A stretch of 41,050 bases of DNA, from positions 1-41,050 of the forward strand of contig JBEKZL010000046.1 of assembly GCA_049509915.1 (NCBI GenBank). The letters run 5' to 3'. Both the position numbers and the translations under genes were made by a program. Position 1 is the first letter of the stretch, and each line of letters opens with the position of its first letter. The notes beneath the pieces were generated by a model. It was given only the letters and a program-made list of their open reading frames with translations, did no database searches and was not told the DNA's origin. The stretch is from JBEKYD01 sp049509915. GTDB lineage: Bacteria; Acidobacteriota; Terriglobia; Bryobacterales; Bryobacteraceae. Of the stretch, positions 23,962-31,348 are shown piece by piece.

Positions 23962-25761
23962 TTACCGCACCTTGATCACGAACAGCGTCTGGTCGTCGAA
24001 GGGCTTGGTCGAGACTTTGTCAAGGTCGGCGAAAATCGCGGTCGCCAGCTCTTCCGTGCCGCCCCTGGAGTGGGTGCCCACCAGTTGCGAAAGCCGCCCT
24101 TTTCCGTATTCGCGGCCGCCGGGACCCATGTGGTCGGTGATGCCGTCGGAATAGAGCACGATCATGTCTCCGGGGGCGGTTTGAACCGAAACGTCTTCAT
24201 AGTCGCGCGCCTCCAGCAAGCCCAGCGGCACGCCCTCGGCGCGGATGTTCAGTACCTCGCCATCGCGCGCGATCATCGGCGGCAGGGCGCCGGCGTTCGC
24301 CATCACCAGCCGCCGCGTTTCCGGGTCCCACAGGATGACGCACAGGGTGACGTAGCGCGCCTCCACCTTGCGTTCGACGAGCGCGTCGTTGAGCGCCTTC
24401 AGCAATTCCGCCGGATCGCGGCGCCGCGGGGCCATGCTGCGCAGCAGCCCGATCACGAGGCCCCCGTACAGCGCCGCCGCCGCGCCTTTGCCGCTGACGT
24501 CGCCAAAGGCGATCACCGTTTGCCCGTCCCGGCGCTCGAAGACGTCGTAAATATCGCCGGAAATCTCGCGCGCCGGCCGCAAACGCACGTATGCTTCCAG
24601 GCCTTCGATTTCCGGCGACGCGTCGGGCAGCAGCACGCGCTGCAGCTCGCGCGCCGCCCTCAGGTCGTCTTCCATCGCCCGCTCGCGAGTGGCCAGTTGC
24701 TGATAGAGGCGCGCGTTCTCCAGGCTCGACGCTACCTGCGGCCCCAGCAGCGCCAGGGTGCGGACGTGATCGTCGGTGAAATAGCCCACGCGCTCACTTT
24801 CGAGGTCCATCACGCCTACCACCCGATCCTGCACCTGGAGCGGCACGGCCACTTCGGCGCGAATCCCGGGATGGGAGGAAATGTAGCGCGGATCCTTGGC
24901 CGTGTCCTCCACCCGAACGACCTGCCGCGCTTCAGCCGCCGCACCGGTGATGCCCTTGCCGAAAGGGACATTATCGATATTCACGCGCCGGTCGTAGCGG
25001 ATGCCGAACAGGTGCCGCAGGGCTTTGGCGTCCGGCTCCACGGCCAGGATGCTGAAAGCGTCGTAATCGATCAGCCCGCGCACCGATTTGGCGATGGTGG
25101 CGAGCAGCTCGTTCAGGTCCAGAATGGAGGAGAACTCCCGCGAGATGTCGGCCAGGGTATGCAAGGTGCGGTTCTGCCGTTCCACCCGGTGGTACAACCT
25201 GGCATTGTCGATAGCCACCGCCACGCGCGCCCCGAGCAGCCGCAGCAGAGCGCGATCGTATGCGGAATATGCATTGATGCGCGTGGACTGCAGGTCGATG
25301 ACGCCCACGAGCTTGTTGCGAACGGTCATGGGTACGGCCAGCTCCGTCCGCACGGCGTCCACGGCGTTCAGGTACCGTGGGTCGTTGCGCACGTCGCCCA
25401 CCAGCACCGGCTCGCGCCGCGCCGCCGCCAGACCGGTGATGCCTTCGCCCAGGCCGATGACGACGTTTCGCACGACCTCTTCGCGGTGCCCCACGGCGTA
25501 GCGGATGCGCAGGTCCCGGCGCTTTTCGTGGTAGAGCAGAATGGCGAACAGGTCGTACGGCAGTACCGTCTTGACGATCTCCGCCACGTTGCACAGGAGC
25601 TGGTCAAGCTGCAGGGTCTGCGAGGTGATGGCCGAAACTTCGAGTAGAAAGTCGAGCAGTTCACTGCGTTCGCGAAAACGCACCGCGGCCCGGCGGACGG
25701 GGGGCGCGGGCCGCGGCGGCGCTTTCGGACTCGGCGGATCAGGCAGGGGCCGCCTCGACAA
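23962..25761 (-). CDS. GAF-GAF-SpoIIE serine phosphatase
   Basis: 599 residues, probable TTG start overlapping the deoC 3' end by 23 bases. A proline-rich N terminus is followed by two GAF sensor domains, about 43-190 and 205-355, each ending with the typical GVIDLQS or GVMDLES strand, a linker helix (ERAMEDDLRAARELQRVLLP) and a PP2C-like SpoIIE/RsbU domain, about 385-598. Metal-binding acids are visible in REISGDIYDVF, FGDVSGKGAAAALYGG, LYSDGITDHMGPG and FDDQTLFVIKV. RsbU-type enzymes dephosphorylate anti-sigma-factor antagonists. No such partner is in the window. Cotranscription with rpiB and deoC suggests a signal tied to sugar-phosphate use, but this is inference. Confidence 0.9.
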   Translation of the reverse strand: MSRRPLPDPPSPKAPPRPAPPVRRAAVRFRERSELLDFLLEVSAITSQTLQLDQLLCNVAEIVKTVLPYDLFAILLYHEKRRDLRIRYAVGHREEVVRNVVIGLGEGITGLAAARREPVLVGDVRNDPRYLNAVDAVRTELAVPMTVRNKLVGVIDLQSTRINAYSAYDRALLRLLGARVAVAIDNARLYHRVERQNRTLHTLADISREFSSILDLNELLATIAKSVRGLIDYDAFSILAVEPDAKALRHLFGIRYDRRVNIDNVPFGKGITGAAAEARQVVRVEDTAKDPRYISSHPGIRAEVAVPLQVQDRVVGVMDLESERVGYFTDDHVRTLALLGPQVASSLENARLYQQLATRERAMEDDLRAARELQRVLLPDASPEIEGLEAYVRLRPAREISGDIYDVFERRDGQTVIAFGDVSGKGAAAALYGGLVIGLLRSMAPRRRDPAELLKALNDALVERKVEARYVTLCVILWDPETRRLVMANAGALPPMIARDGEVLNIRAEGVPLGLLEARDYEDVSVQTAPGDMIVLYSDGITDHMGPGGREYGKGRLSQLVGTHSRGGTEELATAIFADLDKVSTKPFDDQTLFVIKVR

Positions 25762-26617
25762 TCTTGACGCTGGCGCTGGCGCCGATCCGCGTGGCCCCCG
25801 CCGCCGTCATGGCTTCCAGGTCTGCCAGGGTGCGAATGCCGCCGGCGGCTTTCACGCCCATCGAAGGCCCCACGACGCTCCGCATCAGCGCCACGTCGTG
25901 TACGGTGGCGCCGCTCTTGCTGAAACCGGTGGAAGTCTTGACGAAATCCGCACCCACCAGTTTGGCCAAAGTCGAGGCCACCACCTTCTCCGGATCATCC
26001 AGCAGGGCGGTCTCCAGAATCACTTTCACGATCGCCCCCGCGCGGTGCGTCACTTCCACTACGGCGCGAATATCCTGCTCGACCGCCAGGCGATCGCCGG
26101 AGCGGAGCGCCCCCACGTTGATCACCATGTCGATTTCCTGTGCGCCGGCGCGCACCGCGGCAGCAGCCTCGGCGACCTTGGCTTCGGTGGACGTGGCGCC
26201 CAAGGGAAATCCCACCACGGTGCAGACTTTGACCGCGCTGCCGGCCAGCTCATTGCGCACCAGCGGCACCCAGTACGGATTGACGCACACGCTGGCAAAG
26301 CCGTATTGGCGCGCTTCGCGGCAAACTTTGAGTAGATCCGCGCGGGTGGCTTCCGGCTTCAAAATGGTGTGATCGATGACGCCGGCAATCGCCGGATCGA
26401 TTCCGGTCAGCCGCTCGCTGGCCGAAACCCGCCCGGCGCCGGCGGAGAGAATCTGCCTGGTATTGGCCGCACAGGTCTGGGCGCAGCGCTGCACACAACC
26501 AGGGCAAACCTGGTTCGGCAGGTTGAGACCTTCCCCCTTTCCCGCGGGGCCCGGAACGCGCGCCAGAATCTCTTCCCCGATTTGTGCGACCAGCCGGTCC
26601 AGTTCCGCTTCCGTCAC
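25739..26617 (-). CDS. deoC: Deoxyribose-phosphate aldolase with N-terminal Cys-rich extension
   Basis: 292 residues against about 220-260 for ordinary DeoC. It splits 2-deoxyribose 5-phosphate into acetaldehyde and glyceraldehyde 3-phosphate. The barrel starts near residue 78: IDHTILKPEATRADL, EIDMVINVGALRSG, VKVILETALL, the Schiff-base Lys in GADFVKTSTGFSKSG and the second Lys in GVKAAGGIRT. The extension has an amphipathic helix (residues 1-21, TEAELDRLVAQIGEEILARV) and four cysteines at 38, 41, 45 and 49 (CPGCVQRCAQTC). The helix resembles an encapsulation peptide of microcompartment enzymes. DeoC plus RpiB is the pair that defines the sugar-phosphate-utilising microcompartment class. The GTG start overlaps the rpiB stop as GTGA. 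Confidence 0.92.
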   Translation of the reverse strand: MTEAELDRLVAQIGEEILARVPGPAGKGEGLNLPNQVCPGCVQRCAQTCAANTRQILSAGAGRVSASERLTGIDPAIAGVIDHTILKPEATRADLLKVCREARQYGFASVCVNPYWVPLVRNELAGSAVKVCTVVGFPLGATSTEAKVAEAAAAVRAGAQEIDMVINVGALRSGDRLAVEQDIRAVVEVTHRAGAIVKVILETALLDDPEKVVASTLAKLVGADFVKTSTGFSKSGATVHDVALMRSVVGPSMGVKAAGGIRTLADLEAMTAAGATRIGASASVKIVEAAPA

Positions 26618-27243
26618 TGGGTAACCTTCCTGGAAATCAGATATTCGCGCTCGATGGCCATAATTTTGTCGACCCGCGCCTGGTGGCGCCCGCCCGCGAA
26701 CGGCGTGCCCAGCCAGGTGCGCACGACCGCTTCCGCCTGGGTCTCGGTCAGAAGCCTTCCGCCGAGCGTAAGTATATTAGAATCATTATGTTCACGGCTG
26801 TTACGGGCGGAAGCCGTATCGTAGCACAGGGCCGCTCGAATACCCGGCACTTTGTTGGCCGCCATCGACGATCCAATCCCCGCGCCATCGATGATAACGC
26901 CGCGCGTGGCTGTGCCTTCAACCACCGTTTGTGCAACTTTGTGCGCAATGTCGGGATAATCGGCCGGTTTCTCGTCGAACACGCCGATATCCCGCACGGT
27001 GAGTCCCAGGCTCTCGATCACCGGCTTGAGGATTTCTTTGAGGCGAAACCCGCCATGGTCGGCGCCGATGGCAATCGTCTGTTCCGGGGTGGTGAACCGG
27101 CTGAGATCCCCTTCGCGTACTTCGAGGATGCGCACGCCGCGCACGGCGGCCAGTTCGCTCGCCGACGCCGTTACGATCGACCCTGGCGGAATCCGCAGAT
27201 CCCCCGCCGCCGGAATGTCCTGCGCCGTGATAACCCGTTTCAT
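26614..27243 (-). CDS. rpiB: RpiB/LacAB-family sugar-phosphate isomerase with N-terminal extension
   Basis: 209 residues against about 150 for RpiB. Residues 56-200 are RpiB: TIAIGADHGGFRLKE, DIGVFDEKPADYPDIA, GVIIDGAGIGSSMAANKVPGIRAAL, NSREHNDSNILTLGGR. The enzyme interconverts ribose 5-phosphate and ribulose 5-phosphate. In E. coli RpiB the base is Cys65 of the CGTGIG loop; the aligned residue here is Asp119. Other RpiB groups are known to use a different acid. The first about 45 residues, ITAQDIPAAG...LRIPPGSIVTASASELAAVRGVRI, resemble the short N-terminal segment found on several microcompartment enzymes. It is the first gene of rpiB-deoC-SpoIIE. TACAAT at 27260-27265 on the minus strand could be its -10. 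Confidence 0.9.
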   Translation of the reverse strand: MKRVITAQDIPAAGDLRIPPGSIVTASASELAAVRGVRILEVREGDLSRFTTPEQTIAIGADHGGFRLKEILKPVIESLGLTVRDIGVFDEKPADYPDIAHKVAQTVVEGTATRGVIIDGAGIGSSMAANKVPGIRAALCYDTASARNSREHNDSNILTLGGRLLTETQAEAVVRTWLGTPFAGGRHQARVDKIMAIEREYLISRKVTQ

Positions 27244-27368
27244 AAAATGAGCGAAGATCTATTGTAAATGGTCGCAAGTGTCCGGTTGACGCGGAGAGAG
27301 GCACTGCGGGTAGGGTGAGGGACAATAGGGGTTGCGGTAACGGCGCGCAGAGCTAGACTGAGAATGCA

Positions 27369-27560
27369 ATGAGCAAACGGGAACTGATCGTCAGCGAGTT
27401 GGACCGCATACCGGAACAGGACCTGGACAAACTCCTAGCGTTCCTGCGATCGCTCAAGGAAACCCATGCCGAGAGCCGCGTTCCGGCACTGGCTGCCGAA
27501 TCGTCGCTGGCCAAGGACTGGCTCACGCCGGAGGAGGATGCGGCCTGGGCCAGTTTGTAA
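27369..27560 (+). CDS. Probable antitoxin of a MazF/PemK-like pair
   Basis: 63 residues. The sequence MSKRELIVSELDRIPEQDLDKLLAFLRSLKE forms a helical N-terminal region like DUF2281-type antitoxins, and the end, LAKDWLTPEEDAAWASL, is the acidic tail common in such antitoxins. It would bind the toxin encoded next and block its RNase activity. The toxin reading frame begins inside this gene. Identification rests on size, composition and position before a MazF-like gene. Confidence 0.7.
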   Translation: MSKRELIVSELDRIPEQDLDKLLAFLRSLKETHAESRVPALAAESSLAKDWLTPEEDAAWASL

Positions 27561-27880
27561 GAGACGACGTTGTCGTTCTCAACTTTCCCTTCTCGGACCT
27601 CAGCCAGACCAAGCGCCGGCCGGCCTTGGCGATCGCGACGCTCAAAGGCGACGACGTCATCCTGTGTCAGATCACCACTCAGGCGCGAGCCGATGAATAC
27701 TCGGTCCGGCTCGACAGCGCCGACTTTGTCTCGGGTGGACTCAACCAGAGCAGCAGCATTCGTCCCAATCGGCGGTTCACCGCCGACGCGGGCATTATCG
27801 TCTATCATGCTGGCCATGCCTCAGCGGTGAAACTGAGAGAAGCCGTGGAGCGCCTGATCGCGATAATCCAGCAGTCCTGA
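27545..27880 (+). CDS. MazF/PemK-family toxin, likely CTG start
   Basis: About 111 residues if translation starts at CTG 27545. The N-terminal block FVRDDVVVLNFPFSDLSQTK...RRPALAIA is the conserved MazF beta-sheet region, and DDVILCQITTQA, GGLNQSSSIRPNRRFTAD and LREAVERLIAII complete the fold. MazF proteins cleave RNA at short sequences. The first standard start in this frame is TTG at 27626, which would remove the conserved N-terminal strand. GGAGGAGGA at 27530-27538 stands six bases before the CTG, and the frame overlaps the antitoxin stop at 27558-27560, as expected for translational coupling. A frameshift is the alternative explanation. Confidence 0.78.
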   Translation: MGQFVRDDVVVLNFPFSDLSQTKRRPALAIATLKGDDVILCQITTQARADEYSVRLDSADFVSGGLNQSSSIRPNRRFTADAGIIVYHAGHASAVKLREAVERLIAIIQQS

Positions 27881-27971
27881 GCGTCGAGGAAATCCCGCAA
27901 GCCCGAACCCTACAAATTAAACATCCGCAAGTATTACGCCCAGCTATCGGTTTTGCGGTACTCTGTTCGAA

Positions 27972-28616
27972 ATGCTCCTGTTGAGCGGATTCTCCGCGCT
28001 GTTGTTCGTCTGGCTAACGGTGGCCGCTGCCGTTGCCGATGCGCAAACCGGCGGTTTCGATTACTACCTGCTCTCGCTCTCCTACGCCCCGAACTTCTGC
28101 GCCCAGCCCGGCAACTATAAGGAGCTCCGCGAATGCGGCACGGGGCGGCGAGTCGGGTTCCTGGTACACGGACTGTGGCCGGAATCCAATGCCGGCCGGG
28201 GTCCGAGCAAATGCGGGCCGGCGCAGCCGGTGGGCGAGCCGCTAGTGCGCGTGATGTTACGCTATTTTCCCGGGGAAGCCATGATCCAGCACGAATGGGC
28301 GACCCACGGGACGTGCTCCGGATTGAGCCAGGCGGATTATTTCGCCGCCGTGCGCAAGGCCCACGACGCGGTTGCGATACCGCCCGCCCTGGCGGCGCCG
28401 GCCAGCGCGGTGAAACTTGCGCCGGAGGAACTGGTGACGGCGTTCCGCTCAGCCAATCCGTCGTTTCCCAGGGGCGCTTTCGCGTTTTCCTGCTACCGTA
28501 ACGGCGAATTGCAGGAAGCCAGGGTGTGCTTCGACAAGAGCCTCTCACCCCGGCCTTGCGGCAACGGCACGGGGCTTTGCCGGGCGCGGGTGGCGACGCT
28601 GCTGCCGGTGAATTGA
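27972..28616 (+). CDS. Secreted ribonuclease T2 family protein
   Basis: 214 residues. The signal peptide is about 1-24 (LLLSGFSALLFVWLTVAAAVADA). Both T2 active-site blocks are intact: FLVHGLWPE with His66, and HEWATHGTC with His107, Glu108 and His112. Several cysteines (43, 55, 81, 115 and later pairs) suggest disulfides, as expected outside the cytoplasm. These enzymes cut single-stranded RNA to 2',3'-cyclic then 3'-phosphates; a nutrient-scavenging role for phosphate or nucleosides is plausible. The gene stands alone between the toxin-antitoxin pair and the ATP-grasp gene. Confidence 0.92.
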   Translation: MLLLSGFSALLFVWLTVAAAVADAQTGGFDYYLLSLSYAPNFCAQPGNYKELRECGTGRRVGFLVHGLWPESNAGRGPSKCGPAQPVGEPLVRVMLRYFPGEAMIQHEWATHGTCSGLSQADYFAAVRKAHDAVAIPPALAAPASAVKLAPEELVTAFRSANPSFPRGAFAFSCYRNGELQEARVCFDKSLSPRPCGNGTGLCRARVATLLPVN

Positions 28617-28731
28617 AAACGCGAATCCACCCCATAAAAACTTTCGCTTTCCATTCGGCCCCCGAAGTGCGCCACGATACAGAAGGCCCCACGTTACAAT
28701 AGGGCCAAATTGGGCCCGGGGAGACTAGCGG

Positions 28732-30198
28732 ATGCAATTTTCGTCTTACCAGACTGATGGTTTTTACGACGAAATGTTCGAGGCTGACGGCCGTTCCCGT
28801 CCGCACGTCCGCCTGCTGGTCGAAATCATCGAGTCGCTGTCGGATGGCGCGCTGCTTCGCTACAAGCACGCCGCCGAACGCCTGCTGCTGCAGATGGGGA
28901 TTACCTTCAACGTTTACGGCGATTCGGCCGGCGCCGAGCGCATCTTCCCCTTCGACCTGGTGCCGCGCATTATTCCCGCCGCCGAATGGAGCGTGATCGA
29001 GAGCGGTTTGCAACAGCGCATCCACGCCCTCAACGCCTTTATCGACGACATCTACCACGAGCAGAAGATCTTGAAGGACGGGGTGATCCCGAGCGAAGTG
29101 ATTCTGTCGGCCGTTTCCTACCGGAGGCAGTGCGAGGGGCTGAATCCGCCTTGGCGCGTCTGGTGCCACATCACCGGCACGGACCTGGTGCGCAACCGCG
29201 ACGGCCGCTACTACGTGCTGGAGGACAATCTGCGGGTGCCTTCCGGGGTTTCCTACGTGCTTGAGAACCGGGAAGTACTGAAGCGCATTTTCCCCGGCGT
29301 GTTCGAGGGGCTGTCGGTGCGTCCGGTGAACGAGTACCCCAGCCGGCTGCTGGAGATGCTGGAATCGCTGGCTCCGGATGGCGCGGCCGAGCCGCGGGTG
29401 GTGCTGCTCACTCCCGGCATCTATAATTCGGCCTACTTCGAGCACAGCTTCCTGGCACAGCAAATGGGCGTGCAGTTGGTGGAGGGGCGCGACCTGGTAG
29501 TTTCCGGCGGCGACGTTTTCATGCGGACCACCAAAGGCCTGGAACGGGTACACGTGATCTACCGGCGGGTGGATGACGATTTTCTGGATCCCGAAGCATT
29601 CCGGGCCGATTCGCTGCTGGGCGTTCCCGGGCTGCTGGCGGCGTACCGCGCCGGCCGCGTGGCGCTGGCCAACGCTCCCGGCAACGGCGTGGCGGACGAC
29701 AAAGTGGTCTACGCCTACGTGCCGGAGATGATCAAATATTATGAGGGCCGAGACCCCATCCTGCCCAACGTGCCGACCTACCTGTGCTGGCGCGACCAGG
29801 ACCGCGCCTACGTGCTCGAGCATCTGGCGGAATTGGTGGTGAAAGCCGCTAATGAATCGGGCGGCTACGGCATGCTGGTCGGGCCTCACTCCACCGCCGC
29901 GGAGCGCACCGAATTCGCCGGCCGCATCCGCGCCAACCCGCGCAACTACATTGCGCAGCCGACCCTGGCTCTTTCCCGCGCGCCCACCGTGGTGGACGAC
30001 CATTTCGAGGGCCGGCACGTGGACCTGCGCCCCTACGTGCTTTGCGGCAAGGAGATCTACGTGCTGCCCGGCGGTCTGACGCGGGTGGCCATGCGCAAGG
30101 GATCCCTGGTGGTAAATTCGTCCCAGGGGGGCGGGAGCAAGGACACCTGGGTGCTGGCGCCGGGCCAGTCGCAGAGCCAATCGCAGTCGCAAAGCTGA
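28732..30198 (+). CDS. Circularly permuted ATP-grasp protein (DUF404/DUF407)
   Basis: 488 residues. Matches the CP_ATPgrasp family: YDEMFEADGRSRPHVRLL near the N terminus, ALNAFIDDIYHEQKILKDGVIP, the nucleotide-site blocks HITGTDLVRNRDGRYYVLEDNLRVPSGVSY, VYRRVDDDFLDPEAF-type metal-binding acids (IYRRVDDDFLDP), and YGMLVGPHSTAAER. Family members are thought to make peptide-like or amide bonds, and usually sit with an alpha-E protein and a transglutaminase. The last residues form a run of Gln-Ser repeats (five QS units), an unstructured tail encoded by a short DNA repeat. A TACAAT hexamer near 28694 and GGGGAG before the ATG serve as likely signals. The alpha-E gene follows after 18 bases. Confidence 0.9.
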   Translation: MQFSSYQTDGFYDEMFEADGRSRPHVRLLVEIIESLSDGALLRYKHAAERLLLQMGITFNVYGDSAGAERIFPFDLVPRIIPAAEWSVIESGLQQRIHALNAFIDDIYHEQKILKDGVIPSEVILSAVSYRRQCEGLNPPWRVWCHITGTDLVRNRDGRYYVLEDNLRVPSGVSYVLENREVLKRIFPGVFEGLSVRPVNEYPSRLLEMLESLAPDGAAEPRVVLLTPGIYNSAYFEHSFLAQQMGVQLVEGRDLVVSGGDVFMRTTKGLERVHVIYRRVDDDFLDPEAFRADSLLGVPGLLAAYRAGRVALANAPGNGVADDKVVYAYVPEMIKYYEGRDPILPNVPTYLCWRDQDRAYVLEHLAELVVKAANESGGYGMLVGPHSTAAERTEFAGRIRANPRNYIAQPTLALSRAPTVVDDHFEGRHVDLRPYVLCGKEIYVLPGGLTRVAMRKGSLVVNSSQGGGSKDTWVLAPGQSQSQSQSQS

Positions 30199-30216
30199 CG
30201 CCGAACCGAAACCGCC

Positions 30217-31206
30217 ATGAACGCAACCACTAAGAAACCGTTACTCAGCCGCGTCGCCGACGCTGTGTACTGGATGGCACGCTACATCGAGCGCGCCGAA
30301 AACGTGGCCCGCTTTATCGACGTCAATCACAACCTCATGCTTGATCTGCCGCGCGGGTCCTCGGACCAGTGGCAGCCCATCGTCGATACCACCGGCGACC
30401 GCGCCATTTTCCAGGAACGCTACGGCGCCGCCACGCAGGAAAATGTGGTTCGCTTCCTGGCCTTCGAGCCCGAGTACCCCAACTCGATTTACTCCTGCAT
30501 CGTCGCCGCCCGCGAAAACGCCCGCTCGGTGCGCGAAACCATTTCCTCGGAAATGTGGGAGCAGATCAACAGTATGTACCTTCTGGTTACCGCCCAAACC
30601 CGCAAAGGCCTGCCCGAGGTGCTGCCCGAATTCTGCCTGCAGATCCGCATGGCCTGCCACCTGTTCCAGGGCATCACCCAGGATACGATGAGCCACAACG
30701 AGGCCTGGTACTTCATGCAGTTGGGCCGCCGCCTGGAGCGCGCCGACAAAACCAGCCGCGTGCTCGACGTCAAATACTTCATCCTGCTGCCTTCGGTAAC
30801 GGACGTCGGCACCCCCTACGACGACGTGCAATGGACCGCGCTACTCAAGTCCGTCACCGGTTTTGAAATGTACCGCAAGAAGCACGGCCGCATCTCGCCC
30901 GACCGGATCGTGGAGTTTCTCCTTCTGGATGGCGAATTTCCGCGCGCCATCCGCTACTCGCTGGTGCTGGCCGACGAGGCCCTGCATGCCATCACCGGAA
31001 CGCAGCGCGGCTACTTTTCCTGCCAGTCGGAACAGCGCCTGGGCCTGTTGCGTTCCGAGCTCGATTACGCCCACGTGGAAGCCATTCTCGGCGGCGGCCT
31101 GCACGAATTCCTGGATGCCCTGCAGACCAAGATGAACGGCATCGACGAGTGCATCAGGGACGATTTTTTCGCTCAACACGCGGCGCCGGCCAGAGCCGGA
31201 GCGTAA
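30217..31206 (+). CDS. Alpha-E domain protein (DUF403)
   Basis: 329 residues, nearly all helical. The N-terminal SRVADAVYWMARYIERAENVARFIDVNHNLML is the hallmark, with ARENARSVRETISSEMWEQIN, WYFMQLGRRLERADKTSRVLDVKYF and FLLLDGEFPRAIRYSLV as further conserved blocks. The family always accompanies circularly permuted ATP-grasp proteins and is believed to assist in peptide bond formation or to bind the product. In most genomes a transglutaminase-like peptidase gene comes next. Here the next gene is an unrelated Tat protein 142 bases away, so the operon seems reduced to two genes in this place. Confidence 0.92.
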   Translation: MNATTKKPLLSRVADAVYWMARYIERAENVARFIDVNHNLMLDLPRGSSDQWQPIVDTTGDRAIFQERYGAATQENVVRFLAFEPEYPNSIYSCIVAARENARSVRETISSEMWEQINSMYLLVTAQTRKGLPEVLPEFCLQIRMACHLFQGITQDTMSHNEAWYFMQLGRRLERADKTSRVLDVKYFILLPSVTDVGTPYDDVQWTALLKSVTGFEMYRKKHGRISPDRIVEFLLLDGEFPRAIRYSLVLADEALHAITGTQRGYFSCQSEQRLGLLRSELDYAHVEAILGGGLHEFLDALQTKMNGIDECIRDDFFAQHAAPARAGA

Positions 31207-31247
31207 GGGAGCCGTCCAACGTGCGAAGCGCTTGAACGTTCGGCCGA

Positions 31248-31290
31248 AGGGTCCAGGGGGACCCGCGCGGACCAGGGGGTCCGCCCCACC
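31248..31290. repeat. GTGGGGC-type palindromic repeat, inverted orientation
   Basis: GCGGACC (31267-31273) and GGTCCGC (31278-31284) form a perfect 7-base stem, followed by CCCCACCC, the complement of the GTGGGG prefix seen at the other sites. It lies about 60 bases after the alpha-E stop. A weak relative of the GCCGCGACCG repeat, GAGCCGGAGCG plus TAAGGGAGCCGT, covers about 31193-31215 across the alpha-E stop codon. Confidence 0.55.
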
Positions 31291-31348
31291 CATTTAGCCA
31301 GCGCGCGCAGTCTGGAGGTCAGAACCGGCGAAGCAGTACAATCCAGGT

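Noticed and set aside
24070..25647. 525-codon open frame on the plus strand
   Set aside because: Antisense to the GAF-GAF-SpoIIE gene, whose domains are unmistakable.
27934..30192. 752-codon open frame on the minus strand
   Set aside because: Covers RNase T2 and the ATP-grasp gene in antisense, crosses the intergenic region, and its translation has Arg/Pro-rich low-complexity stretches.
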